DNA from: RPQJ01 sp963746325
Lineage (GTDB): Bacteria > Pseudomonadota > Gammaproteobacteria > Steroidobacterales > Steroidobacteraceae
DNA: 64,000 nucleotides
Assembly: GCA_963746325.1 (NCBI GenBank)
Contig: CAVVBC010000005.1
Coordinates: 890,983 to 954,982, forward strand
Reading direction: 5' to 3'
Part shown: positions 37,718 to 46,296 of the stretch, one piece after another
Numbering within the stretch: the first letter of the stretch is position 1
Layout: each line of letters begins with the position of its first letter
Notes under the pieces: generated by a model
The model's database searches: none
Told to the model about the DNA's origin: nothing
The model's input: only the letters and a program-made list of their open reading frames with translations
Made by a program: the position numbers and the translations under genes

Positions 37718-39654
37718 CCTTGGGGCCGGTTGGCGACCAGTTGCTGCACCACCGAGGGATCGGCGAGCGTCGACACGTCGCCGAGCTGGTCGGACTCGTT
37801 GGCGGCGATCTTGCGCAGGATGCGCCGCATGATCTTGCCGCTGCGGGTCTTCGGCAGTCCAGGCGCCCACTGGATCACGTCCGGGGTCGCGATCGCGCCG
37901 ATCTGCTGGCGCACGGTCTGCCGCAGTTCGCCGAGCAGGAGGTCGGACGGTTCGAAGCCCGCCTTCAGCGTCACGTACGCGTAGATGCCCTGGCCCTTGA
38001 TGTCGTGGGGGTAACCGACCACCGCGGCCTCGGCGACGGCCGGGTGCGCGACCAGCGCGCTCTCGACCTCCGCCGTGCCCATCCGGTGCCCGGACACGTT
38101 GATGACGTCGTCGACGCGGCCGGTGATCCAGTAGTAGCCGTCCTCGTCGCGCCGCGCACCGTCGCCGGTGAAGTACGTGCCCGGGAACGTGCGGAAGTAA
38201 GTGTCGATGAAGCGCTGGTGATCGCCGTACACGGTGCGCATCTGGCCCGGCCAGCTGTCGAGCAGCACGAGATTCCCCTCGCACGCGCCTTCCAGCACCT
38301 GCCCGCTGCCGTCCACGATGGCGGGCTGCACGCCGAAGAAGGGCATGGCAGCGGACCCGGGCTTGAGCGCGGTCGCGCCTGGCAGCGGCGTGATCAGGAT
38401 GCCGCCGGTTTCCGTCTGCCACCACGTGTCCACGACCGGGCAGCGGCGCTCGCCGACCACGCGGTGATACCACTCCCACGCTTCCGGATTGATCGGCTCG
38501 CCGACGCTGCCCAGCAGGCGGATGGACTGCCGCGAGTGTCTGGTGACCCAGCCCTCGCCTTCGCGCATCAGCGCGCGGATCGCGGTGGGCGCGGTGTAGA
38601 AGATCGTGACCTGGTGCTTGTCGCAGACCTGCCAGCAGCGGCCCGCATCCGGGTAGTTCGGCACGCCTTCGAACATCAGCGACGTCGCGCCGCACGCGAG
38701 CGGGCCGTAGACGACGTAGCTGTGGCCCGTGACCCAGCCGACGTCGGCGGTGCACCAGAAGACGTCGTCTTCGCGGTGGTCGAATACGCTCTCGAACGTG
38801 TACGAGGCGTGGACCAGGTAACCGCCCGTGGTGTGCAACACGCCTTTCGGCTTGCCGGTGGAGCCGGAGGTATAGAGGATGAACAGCGGGTCTTCCGCGC
38901 CTACCGGCGTGGGCGGGCAGTCGGCCGAGGCGGCCGCCATCAGGTCTTCGTAGGCGACGTCGCGGCCTGGGGTCCACGCGATGTTGCCGCCGGTGCGCTT
39001 CACCACCACGACTTTCTCGACGGTGGGCAGCGCGTGCTGGGTGAGCGCGGCGTCGACGTTGGCCTTCAGCGGCACCTTCTTGCCGCCGCGCAGGCCTTCA
39101 TCCGCCGTGATCACGAGCTTCGAGGCGCAGTCCTGGATGCGGGTGGCGAGCGACTCCGGCGAGAAGCCGCCGAACACGATTGAATGCACCGCGCCGATGC
39201 GCGCGCAGGCGAGCATCGCCACCGCGGCCTCGGGGATCATCGGCAGGTAGATCGTGATGCGGTCGCCTTTCTCGACGCCGAGGCCCTTCAGCACGTTCGC
39301 GAAGCGGCACACCTGTTCGTGCAGTTCACGATAGGTGACGCGCCGGCTCTCGCCCGGATCGTCGCCTTCCCACAGGATCGCGGTCTTGTCGCCGCGGGTG
39401 GCGAGGTGGCGATCGAGACAGTTCGCGGCCACGTTCAGCTGGCCGTCCGCGTACCAGCGGATGCGGAACTGCTTGACGTCGAACGAGACGTCTTTCACCT
39501 GCGTGTAAGGCACGATCCAGTCGAGCCGACGGCCAATCTCGCCCCAGAACGCCTCGGGCTCGCGCACGCTGCGCGCGTAGTCCGCTGCGTAGCGCTGCGC
39601 GTCGATGCGCGCTTCGCGCGCGAATCCGGCCGGCACTTCGTATACGTGTGTCAT
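37714..39654 (-). CDS. acs: Acetyl-CoA synthetase (AMP-forming)
   Basis: A 646-residue Acs starting MTHVYEVPAGFAREARIDAQ; an upstream ATG at 39744 adds a non-conserved extension. AMP-binding motifs are LYTSGSTGKPKGVLHTTGGY and WWQTETGGI; the C-terminal Lys acetylation site is in PKTRSGKIMRRILRK. It activates acetate to acetyl-CoA for growth. It is divergent from the DcaP-like porin and ActP genes and overlaps the response regulator gene, forming an acetate-use locus. Confidence 0.97.
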   Translation of the reverse strand: MTHVYEVPAGFAREARIDAQRYAADYARSVREPEAFWGEIGRRLDWIVPYTQVKDVSFDVKQFRIRWYADGQLNVAANCLDRHLATRGDKTAILWEGDDPGESRRVTYRELHEQVCRFANVLKGLGVEKGDRITIYLPMIPEAAVAMLACARIGAVHSIVFGGFSPESLATRIQDCASKLVITADEGLRGGKKVPLKANVDAALTQHALPTVEKVVVVKRTGGNIAWTPGRDVAYEDLMAAASADCPPTPVGAEDPLFILYTSGSTGKPKGVLHTTGGYLVHASYTFESVFDHREDDVFWCTADVGWVTGHSYVVYGPLACGATSLMFEGVPNYPDAGRCWQVCDKHQVTIFYTAPTAIRALMREGEGWVTRHSRQSIRLLGSVGEPINPEAWEWYHRVVGERRCPVVDTWWQTETGGILITPLPGATALKPGSAAMPFFGVQPAIVDGSGQVLEGACEGNLVLLDSWPGQMRTVYGDHQRFIDTYFRTFPGTYFTGDGARRDEDGYYWITGRVDDVINVSGHRMGTAEVESALVAHPAVAEAAVVGYPHDIKGQGIYAYVTLKAGFEPSDLLLGELRQTVRQQIGAIATPDVIQWAPGLPKTRSGKIMRRILRKIAANESDQLGDVSTLADPSVVQQLVANRPQG

Positions 39655-39846
39655 GTCGCATCCCCGGGCCGCACACCGGCCTCTTGCATTGACCATCTTC
39701 CGGCACCGGAGCGGCGGACGGACTTCGACCTTGGTCGTAAGCACAAGCCACGAGTCCCGCAGGGCCCGTTTACGACCAAAGGCGAATACCGGTCAGGGCG
39801 GCCGGGCTTGCAGCATCGGCCCATGGTGCCATCAAGGGGATCGTTC

Positions 39847-41325
39847 ATGAATCGCACACGGATCACAAGCCGTCTGCGCGCTCCCGTCCTCGCGGGATTC
39901 GCCGCCGGCGTGCTGCTCGTCGCCACGGCCCTGCCGGCTGCAGCGCAGACCTCCCGGGAGAAAGAGCTCGAGGCGCGCGTGAGCGAGCTCGAGCGCCTGG
40001 TGCAGCAGTTGCTGCAGACGTCCTCCGCGCAGGGCGGCGCCGCGCCGTCCACCGCGCCAGGTGCGACCGCTGCGGCTGCCGCTGCGCCGGGCGCACCGGC
40101 CCAGGTTGCTGCGCCGGCAGCCGTCGCGTCGGCCGCGGGACCCGCGCCGGTGCAGGCGTCCAGCATCACGCCGAATGCAGCCGCGGGCACGAAGTTCCTG
40201 TACACGGGCTACTTCAAGGCCGATGTGCTGTGGACCGAAGCCGCCGACGGCGTAATCCCCGAGAACACGGCCGGGCGGGATTTCTACGTGCCTGCGGCGA
40301 CGCCGGTCTTCGTGCCGACGGCGGCGACGCCGTTGCGCAGCACGCGCAGTGCCAACCTCGATGCGCACGTGAAGCAGTCGCGCCTGATCTTCGGCACCGA
40401 TACGCCGCTGAACGGCAACCCGAAGGACCTGCTGCAGACCCGTTTCGAAGTCGACCTGTTCGGCTCGTCGCTCGGCGACCAGCGGACGACGAACACCTAC
40501 GGACTGCAGGTGCGCCACGCGTTCGTGCAATGGCACGAGTGGCTCATCGGCCAGACATGGTCGAACTTCGAGGACCCGGCTGCGCTGCCGGACGCGGTGG
40601 ACTTCATCGGCTCGACCGACGGCACCGTGTTCGTGCGCCAGCCGCAGGTGCGCTGGACGCGCGGCGGGTTGTCGCTGTCGGCCGAGAACACCGAGACCAC
40701 GATCACGCCGTTCCGCGCAACGACCCAGAACGCGCGCGTGACCAGCGACGACAGCAACGTCCCCGACCTGGTCGCCAAGTACACGTGGAAGGGTGGCTGG
40801 GGACAGGTCTCGGCAGCCGCCCTCGGCCGGCAGCTGAAGTACCGTGGCTTCGCCGCCACCGGCGCCATCAGCGCCGACGACACGAGTTACACCGGCGCGC
40901 TCGCCTTCTCCGGCAAGATCAACCTCGGCCAGGACGACATCCGCTTCGTGCTGGCCGGCGGCAACCTCGGCCGCTACGTGGGCCTGAATTTCGCGAACGA
41001 TGCGGTACTGACGACGAACGGGGCCACGGGCGTCGCGAGCCTCGACGCGATCGAGGGCTACGCGGGTTTCGTCGCGTGGCGGCATCCGTGGACGAAGACG
41101 GTCCGCACCAACCTCTACTACGCGACCCAGAGCTACGACAACGACGTGGCGTTGACCGGCGGGCTCGCCAACAAGGAGAGCTGGAGCGTCGCCGCGAACG
41201 TCTTCTACTCACCGCTACCCAAGCTCGACATCGGCGCCGAATTCCGCCACGCCGTGCGCGAGCTCGAGAACGGGGTAGACGGTTCGCTGGACCGTGTACA
41301 ACTAACGACCAAGTACTCATTCTGA
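39847..41325 (+). CDS. DcaP-like trimeric outer-membrane porin
   Basis: A 492-residue protein with a signal peptide (GVLLVATALPAAAQT) and a short periplasmic coiled coil (REKELEARVSELERLVQQLL). An Ala/Pro-rich linker and a beta-rich barrel follow, ending in the C-terminal aromatic LTTKYSF typical of outer-membrane proteins. This is the DcaP family layout, porins for organic anions such as dicarboxylates. Sitting directly upstream of the DUF485-ActP pair, it likely passes acetate or other carboxylates across the outer membrane. Confidence 0.8.
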   Translation: MNRTRITSRLRAPVLAGFAAGVLLVATALPAAAQTSREKELEARVSELERLVQQLLQTSSAQGGAAPSTAPGATAAAAAAPGAPAQVAAPAAVASAAGPAPVQASSITPNAAAGTKFLYTGYFKADVLWTEAADGVIPENTAGRDFYVPAATPVFVPTAATPLRSTRSANLDAHVKQSRLIFGTDTPLNGNPKDLLQTRFEVDLFGSSLGDQRTTNTYGLQVRHAFVQWHEWLIGQTWSNFEDPAALPDAVDFIGSTDGTVFVRQPQVRWTRGGLSLSAENTETTITPFRATTQNARVTSDDSNVPDLVAKYTWKGGWGQVSAAALGRQLKYRGFAATGAISADDTSYTGALAFSGKINLGQDDIRFVLAGGNLGRYVGLNFANDAVLTTNGATGVASLDAIEGYAGFVAWRHPWTKTVRTNLYYATQSYDNDVALTGGLANKESWSVAANVFYSPLPKLDIGAEFRHAVRELENGVDGSLDRVQLTTKYSF

Positions 41326-41338
41326 GGGGAGAGCCAGC

Positions 41339-41668
41339 ATGCTCGTGAAGGCCGACAAGACCGTGGACTGGGATGCCGTGATTGCGGATCCCCGGTTCCA
41401 GGCGCTGCACAAGAAGAAATCCGCGTTCCTGTGGGGACTGATGGCCTTCTCGGTCGCCTACTACTTCCTGCTGCCGATCGGCGCCGCCTACTTCCAGGAC
41501 CTGTTCAGGGTCCAGGTGTGGGGGCCGATCAACGTCGGCCTGCTGTTCGCGTTGTCGCAGTTCATCGTGGCCTGGAGCGTCGCGATCTACTACTCCAGAA
41601 AGGCGAACGCCGAATTCGACCGCATGGCGGCCGAGATCGCCGACGACGTCGCACGGCAGGGGGGCTGA
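41339..41668 (+). CDS. DUF485 (YjcH-like) inner-membrane protein
   Basis: A 109-residue protein with two transmembrane helices (FLWGLMAFSVAYYFLLPIGA and VGLLFALSQFIVAWSVAIYY) and a C-terminal charged helix. DUF485 proteins sit beside ActP in many genomes (yjcH-actP) and may aid its assembly or function. It starts 14 bases after the porin stop and ends 4 bases before actP. Confidence 0.88.
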   Translation: MLVKADKTVDWDAVIADPRFQALHKKKSAFLWGLMAFSVAYYFLLPIGAAYFQDLFRVQVWGPINVGLLFALSQFIVAWSVAIYYSRKANAEFDRMAAEIADDVARQGG

Positions 41669-41671
41669 GCC

Positions 41672-43582
41672 ATGCAGCAGATGCAGCGCAAGTGGGTGGC
41701 CTGGGGGCTGGCCGGTGCACTCGGCCTGGCCGCAGGGCCGGCGTTCGCCGTGGGTGCCGTGTCCGCCGAGTACCAGTGGCTGACGTTCACGGTGTTCGCC
41801 GCGATCATCAGCCTGACGATGTACGTGACCTACCTCGCGGCGAAGCGCGTGAAGTCGGCGTCGGACTTCTACACTGCCGGCGGCGGCATCTCCGGCATGC
41901 AGAATGGCTGGGCGATCGCGGGTGACTACCTCTCGGCGGCATCGTTCCTCGGCATCGCGGGCCTGATTTCGCAGTACGGCTACGACGGGTTCATGTACTC
42001 GGTGGGCTGGCTGATGGCCTACATCACGGTGCTGCTGCTGATCGCGGAGCCGTGCCGCAACATCGGCAAGTACACGCTGGCCGACATCCTCGCGTACCGC
42101 AACGACCCGCGGAAGACGCGCATCGTCGGCGCGCTCTCGGTGATCACGGTATCGACCTTCTACCTGACCGCGCAGATGGTCGGCGGCGGCGTGCTGGTGA
42201 AGACGCTGGTCGGCATCGACTACGAGGTGTCGGTGATCGCGGTCGGCGTGCTGATGCTCGGTTACGTGCTGTTCGGCGGCATGGTGGCGACCACCTGGGT
42301 GCAGATCATCAAGGCGATCCTGCTGGTGACCGCATCCGTCGTGCTGGTGATGCTGGTCTGGACACCCTACGGATTCTCGCTGCCGGCATTCCTGACGGAC
42401 GTGATTGGCGATTCCAAGGTGCAGGCGAGGGTGGCGGCGTTGCTCGGCGACTCCTCGGCGAACATGACCGCGGCCGAGCTGGGTCAGCGGTTCCTCGAGC
42501 CCGGCCTGTATTTCAAGGCCCCGATCGACCAGATCTCACTCGGCCTGGCGCTCGTGTTCGGCACCGCCGGCCTGCCGCACATCCTGATGCGGTTCTTCAC
42601 GGTGCCCACCGCGCAGCAGGCGCGCAAGTCCGTCGTCTGGGCGATGGCAATCATCGGCGGCTTCTATGTCCTGACACTGTTCCTCGGCTTCGGCGCGGCG
42701 CGGTTCGTGGGACCCGCGGAGATCGCCGCGGTGGACGCCGGCGGCAACATGGCGGCGCCGCTGCTCGCGCAGTACCTCGGGGGTGGTGCGAACTCGTTCC
42801 TCGGCAACTTCATGCTCGCGTTCGTCTCGGCGGTTGCGTTCGCGACGATCGTCGCGGTGGTCGCCGGCCTCGTGCTGGCGGCTTCGTCGGCGCTGGCCCA
42901 CGATCTCTACGTCGGGGTGTTCCGTGCCGGCGAGAACGTCACGCCGCAGGAACAGGTGAAGGCGGCACGCATCGCAACCGTGATCGTCGGCGCGATGTCG
43001 ATCATGATCGGCATTGCGGCGAAGGGGCAGAACGTGGCGGTGCTGGTGGGCCTGGCGTTCGCCGTGGCTGCCAGCGCGAACTTCCCGTGCGTGCTGCTGA
43101 CGCTCTACTGGAAGCGCTGCAACACCGCGGGCATCGTGGCCGGCATGCTGGTCGGCACCTTGAGTGCCGTCGGCCTCACGCTGGTGTCGCCTAACCTCAC
43201 GTACCCGATCGCCGCCACCGAGGCGGCGCAGAAGGTGCTCGCAGGCGAGCCTGCCAAGCGCGAGACGATCGCCGCGGCACTCGCCAGCAGCGACGCCGCG
43301 ATTGCCGCGAAGGCCGCCAAGGACGCGGCGGCGCTCGACAAGGTGATCGCGAAGGCGAATGCTGACATCGAGAAGAACGCGGGCAAGCGCACGTCGTTCA
43401 TGGGGCTCGAGAAACCGCTGATCGGGCTCAAGAACCCGGGCATCATCTCCATCCCGCTCGGCTTCCTGTCGGTGCTGCTGTTCTCGCTGCTGTTCCGCGA
43501 CCGGCGCGCGGAAGCCATGTGGAACGAGGTGTACGCCCGGCAGAACACCGGCATCCTGGTGTCCCGGTCGAGCGCGCATTGA
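41672..43582 (+). CDS. actP: Cation/acetate symporter ActP
   Basis: A 636-residue sodium:solute symporter with an N-terminal signal-like helix and about 13 transmembrane helices. Blocks include SASDFYTAGGGISGMQNGWA, AGDYLSAASFLGIAGLISQY, and AQMVGGGVLVKTLVGIDYEV. A cytosolic insert near residues 510-570 is rich in Ala, Asp and Lys. It imports acetate and related short-chain acids using Na+ or H+. The locus pairs it with acs and crbSR. A perfect hairpin follows the stop. Confidence 0.94.
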   Translation: MQQMQRKWVAWGLAGALGLAAGPAFAVGAVSAEYQWLTFTVFAAIISLTMYVTYLAAKRVKSASDFYTAGGGISGMQNGWAIAGDYLSAASFLGIAGLISQYGYDGFMYSVGWLMAYITVLLLIAEPCRNIGKYTLADILAYRNDPRKTRIVGALSVITVSTFYLTAQMVGGGVLVKTLVGIDYEVSVIAVGVLMLGYVLFGGMVATTWVQIIKAILLVTASVVLVMLVWTPYGFSLPAFLTDVIGDSKVQARVAALLGDSSANMTAAELGQRFLEPGLYFKAPIDQISLGLALVFGTAGLPHILMRFFTVPTAQQARKSVVWAMAIIGGFYVLTLFLGFGAARFVGPAEIAAVDAGGNMAAPLLAQYLGGGANSFLGNFMLAFVSAVAFATIVAVVAGLVLAASSALAHDLYVGVFRAGENVTPQEQVKAARIATVIVGAMSIMIGIAAKGQNVAVLVGLAFAVAASANFPCVLLTLYWKRCNTAGIVAGMLVGTLSAVGLTLVSPNLTYPIAATEAAQKVLAGEPAKRETIAAALASSDAAIAAKAAKDAAALDKVIAKANADIEKNAGKRTSFMGLEKPLIGLKNPGIISIPLGFLSVLLFSLLFRDRRAEAMWNEVYARQNTGILVSRSSAH

Positions 43583-43596
43583 GGTGACCCGAGGCG

Positions 43597-43627
43597 CCCG
43601 TATCCCGGGAATGTCCCGGGATACGGG
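43597..43627 (+). promoter_or_regulatory. Perfect 14-bp hairpin between actP and the DUF294 gene
   Basis: CCCGTATCCCGGGA (43597-43610), loop ATG, TCCCGGGATACGGG (43614-43627). The right arm ends inside the GGGAG ribosome-binding sequence of the next gene (ATG 43637). There is no T-run, so it looks like an RBS-occluding or RNA-stabilising element rather than a terminator. Confidence 0.75.
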
Positions 43628-43636
43628 AGTGAAGCG

Positions 43637-45544
43637 ATGTCCGCACCCGAACTGATCGTCGAATCCACCGCCCGGTTCCTGCAGGACTACGAGCCGTTCG
43701 CGCGGATGGCGCGCGACGACCTGCGCTTCTTCGCGTCCCGCGCGCAGCTCGCGTATTTCCCGGTGGGGACGACGATCGTCGACGCGGCCACGGGTGCCGC
43801 CGGGGCGCTGCACGTGATCAGGCAGGGTCATGTGCGCAGCGAAGATCCGACGTTCCAGGACACGAATGACGTGCTCGGGCCCGGCGAGTGCTTCCCGCTG
43901 GTCCGGCTGGCGGCGGACACCGCCGGCGTCGGCACGTTCACGGCGACCGAGGATGTCTTCTGCTGGCAACTCGGTCGCGACGACTTCGTCGAGCTGCGCA
44001 GCCGCAGCGCCCCGTTCGCCGGGTTCTGCGCGCAGGCGCTCGCGACCATCGTCCGGCAGTCGGTGACGCAGCTGCGCCAGAACTTCGGCAACCGGGCGAT
44101 CGAGCACCAGAACCTGCTGCTGCCACTCGAAGCACTGGTAAGACGGGCGCCGGTGCACTGCACGACGTCCACGCCGATCGCCGCAGCGCTGCAGCAGATG
44201 CGTGCCGAGCGCGTCGCGACCATCGCGGTGGTGGATGCCGACGCGCACCCGGTGGGAATCTTTACGCTGCGCGATCTGCGCGACCGCGTCGTGCTCGACG
44301 GCGTGCCGCTGACGGCGCCGATCGAAACCGTGATGACCCCACGCGCGCGCGCTCTCGACGCGCTCGCGACCGCGCAGGACGCGCTTTCGCTGATGGCCGA
44401 GCACGGCTGGCACCAGGTGCTGGTGACGCGCGCTGGCCGGCTGGTCGGTGTCGTCTCGGAGCGTGACCTGTTCGCACTGCAGCGCGTGTCGATGCGCAAT
44501 GTGCTGACGGCGATCGACTCGGCCGCCAGCCTGGACGAGCTGCGTGGCCCGGCCGACGACATCGTCGCGCTGGCGGACAACCTCGTGGCGCAGGGAGCCG
44601 CCGCCGGTCCGCTGACGCACACGATTGCCGCCCTCAACGATGCGGTGACGCATCGCGTGTTCGCACTGCTGGCGCCGCAGCATCCGCTCGACGGCATCGA
44701 CTGGTGCTGGCTCGCGCTCGGCAGCGAAGGGCGGCGCGAGCAGACGGTCGCGTCCGATCAGGACAACGCCCTGGTCTATGTCGCCGACCACGCCGACCAC
44801 GACGACGTGCGGCGCCGCCTGCTGGCGTTCGCCACCGACGTCAACGCGGCGCTCGCATCGCTCGGCGTGCCGCTGTGCCCGGGGAACATCATGGCCGGGA
44901 ATCCGGACTGCTGCCTCGCGCTCGACGAGTGGCAGCGGCGGTTCGCTGCGTGGGTGCGCGAGCCGACTCCCCAGGCGCTGCTCAACGCCAACATCTACTT
45001 CGATTTCCGGCCACTGGCCGGCGCGTCGACACTGGCGGAGCGGCTGCGCACGTACGTGCTCGGCCTGACGACCGACAACCGCCTGTTCCTGCGCATGCTC
45101 ACGGCCAATGCGCTGCAGGCGGAGCCGCCGCTCGGCGTGATCCGTTCGTTCCGGACCGACGAAGGGCCGCACGCCGGCACCATCGACTTGAAGTCCCACG
45201 GCACGCGCATCTTCGTGGACGCGGCCCGGACCTTAGCACTGGGGCTCGGCATCCCGGCGACCAACACGGTGCAGCGGCTCCGGCTGGCTGCGCGCCGACT
45301 GAACCTCGGCGAGCGCGAGACCGAAGCTGCGGTCGACGCCTTCGAGTTCCTGCAGATGCTGCGGCTGCGCGTGCAGCGCGGTGGGCTCGATGACAGCGGC
45401 GTCGATCCGGCGCACGACGCCGCGCCCGCCCACAACCGGCTGAACCCGAACGCGCTCAACGAGCTCGATCGGCGGCTGCTGAAGGAAGCGTTCCGCCAGG
45501 CCCGCTCGCTGCAGCAGCTGCTCGAGCGAACGCTCGGTCAATAG
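43637..45544 (+). CDS. cNMP-binding/CBS/DUF294 nucleotidyltransferase-like signalling protein
   Basis: A 635-residue cytosolic protein. An N-terminal cyclic-nucleotide-binding domain (about 10-130, YFPVGTTIVDAATGAAGALH) is followed by two CBS domains (about 160-280). A DUF294 nucleotidyltransferase-like domain has ALGSEGRREQTVASDQDNAL, keeping GS, Arg and the Asp pair, and a C-terminal helical domain. Proteins of this layout are often linked to acs/actP and to a DnaQ-like exonuclease. Activity is unproven; it may sense nucleotides and modify a partner. Confidence 0.85.
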   Translation: MSAPELIVESTARFLQDYEPFARMARDDLRFFASRAQLAYFPVGTTIVDAATGAAGALHVIRQGHVRSEDPTFQDTNDVLGPGECFPLVRLAADTAGVGTFTATEDVFCWQLGRDDFVELRSRSAPFAGFCAQALATIVRQSVTQLRQNFGNRAIEHQNLLLPLEALVRRAPVHCTTSTPIAAALQQMRAERVATIAVVDADAHPVGIFTLRDLRDRVVLDGVPLTAPIETVMTPRARALDALATAQDALSLMAEHGWHQVLVTRAGRLVGVVSERDLFALQRVSMRNVLTAIDSAASLDELRGPADDIVALADNLVAQGAAAGPLTHTIAALNDAVTHRVFALLAPQHPLDGIDWCWLALGSEGRREQTVASDQDNALVYVADHADHDDVRRRLLAFATDVNAALASLGVPLCPGNIMAGNPDCCLALDEWQRRFAAWVREPTPQALLNANIYFDFRPLAGASTLAERLRTYVLGLTTDNRLFLRMLTANALQAEPPLGVIRSFRTDEGPHAGTIDLKSHGTRIFVDAARTLALGLGIPATNTVQRLRLAARRLNLGERETEAAVDAFEFLQMLRLRVQRGGLDDSGVDPAHDAAPAHNRLNPNALNELDRRLLKEAFRQARSLQQLLERTLGQ

Positions 45545-45546
45545 CG

Positions 45547-46269
45547 GTGGCATTCGTCGCCCGCTTGCGGCGGTGGCGCACCCGGCAGGCCCTGCCGCCG
45601 GACCAGCGATTGCGCCTGGCTGGACAGCGGAGCCGCCGCGAGCAATTGCGTTCCGATCGCGAAGCGCTGGCGCAGCCGCTCGCGCTCGCCCGCTTCGTGA
45701 CGCTCGACCTGGAAACCACCGGGCCCCGGATGCTCGTCGACACGATCATCTCGATCGGTGCCGTTGCGGTGGCCGAGCGGTCGATCCGTCATGCCGATGC
45801 GTTCGAGCGGGTGCTGCGCCAGGAGCGATCCAGTGCCCACGACAACATACTGATCCACCAGATCGGGGGCCAGGCGCAGGCGGCGGGGGACGAGCCCGCG
45901 AGCGCACTGCTGGACTGCCTGGACTACCTGGGCGCGTCCGTGGCCGTGGCGTTCCGCGCGGAATTCGACGCCACGGTACTGGCCCGCGAGCTGGAGACGC
46001 GCTTAGGGGTCCCCCTGCAGACGCGGTTCCTGGACCTCGCGGTCGTGCTGCCGGCGCTGTTTCCGGACCGGGCCAACGTCACGCTGGACGACTGGATCCT
46101 GCATTTCGGCTTGCCGCCGATCGGCCGTCACCACGCCATAGCGGACGCGTATGCCAGCGCGCAGCTGTGGTTGCTCGCGCTGGAGCAGGCGACTCGCGCG
46201 GGAATGCGGACGGTTGCCGACCTGGTGGCGCTCGAACGCGCGCAGCGCTGGCTCGGCAAGCGGCATTGA
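45547..46269 (+). CDS. DnaQ-like 3'-5' exonuclease (DEDDh)
   Basis: A 240-residue protein starting at GTG 45547, 2 bases after the DUF294 stop. The exonuclease motifs are ExoI TLDLETTGPRML, ExoII VAFRAEFDATVLARELE and ExoIII GRHHAIADAYASAQLW, giving the DEDDh set. It resembles the Pol III epsilon subunit but lacks a beta-clamp peptide I recognise. The tight link with the DUF294 protein suggests a joint function, not housekeeping proofreading. Confidence 0.85.
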   Translation: MAFVARLRRWRTRQALPPDQRLRLAGQRSRREQLRSDREALAQPLALARFVTLDLETTGPRMLVDTIISIGAVAVAERSIRHADAFERVLRQERSSAHDNILIHQIGGQAQAAGDEPASALLDCLDYLGASVAVAFRAEFDATVLARELETRLGVPLQTRFLDLAVVLPALFPDRANVTLDDWILHFGLPPIGRHHAIADAYASAQLWLLALEQATRAGMRTVADLVALERAQRWLGKRH

Positions 46270-46296
46270 GGCGCGCCGCGCTCGCGCAGGCGAGGG

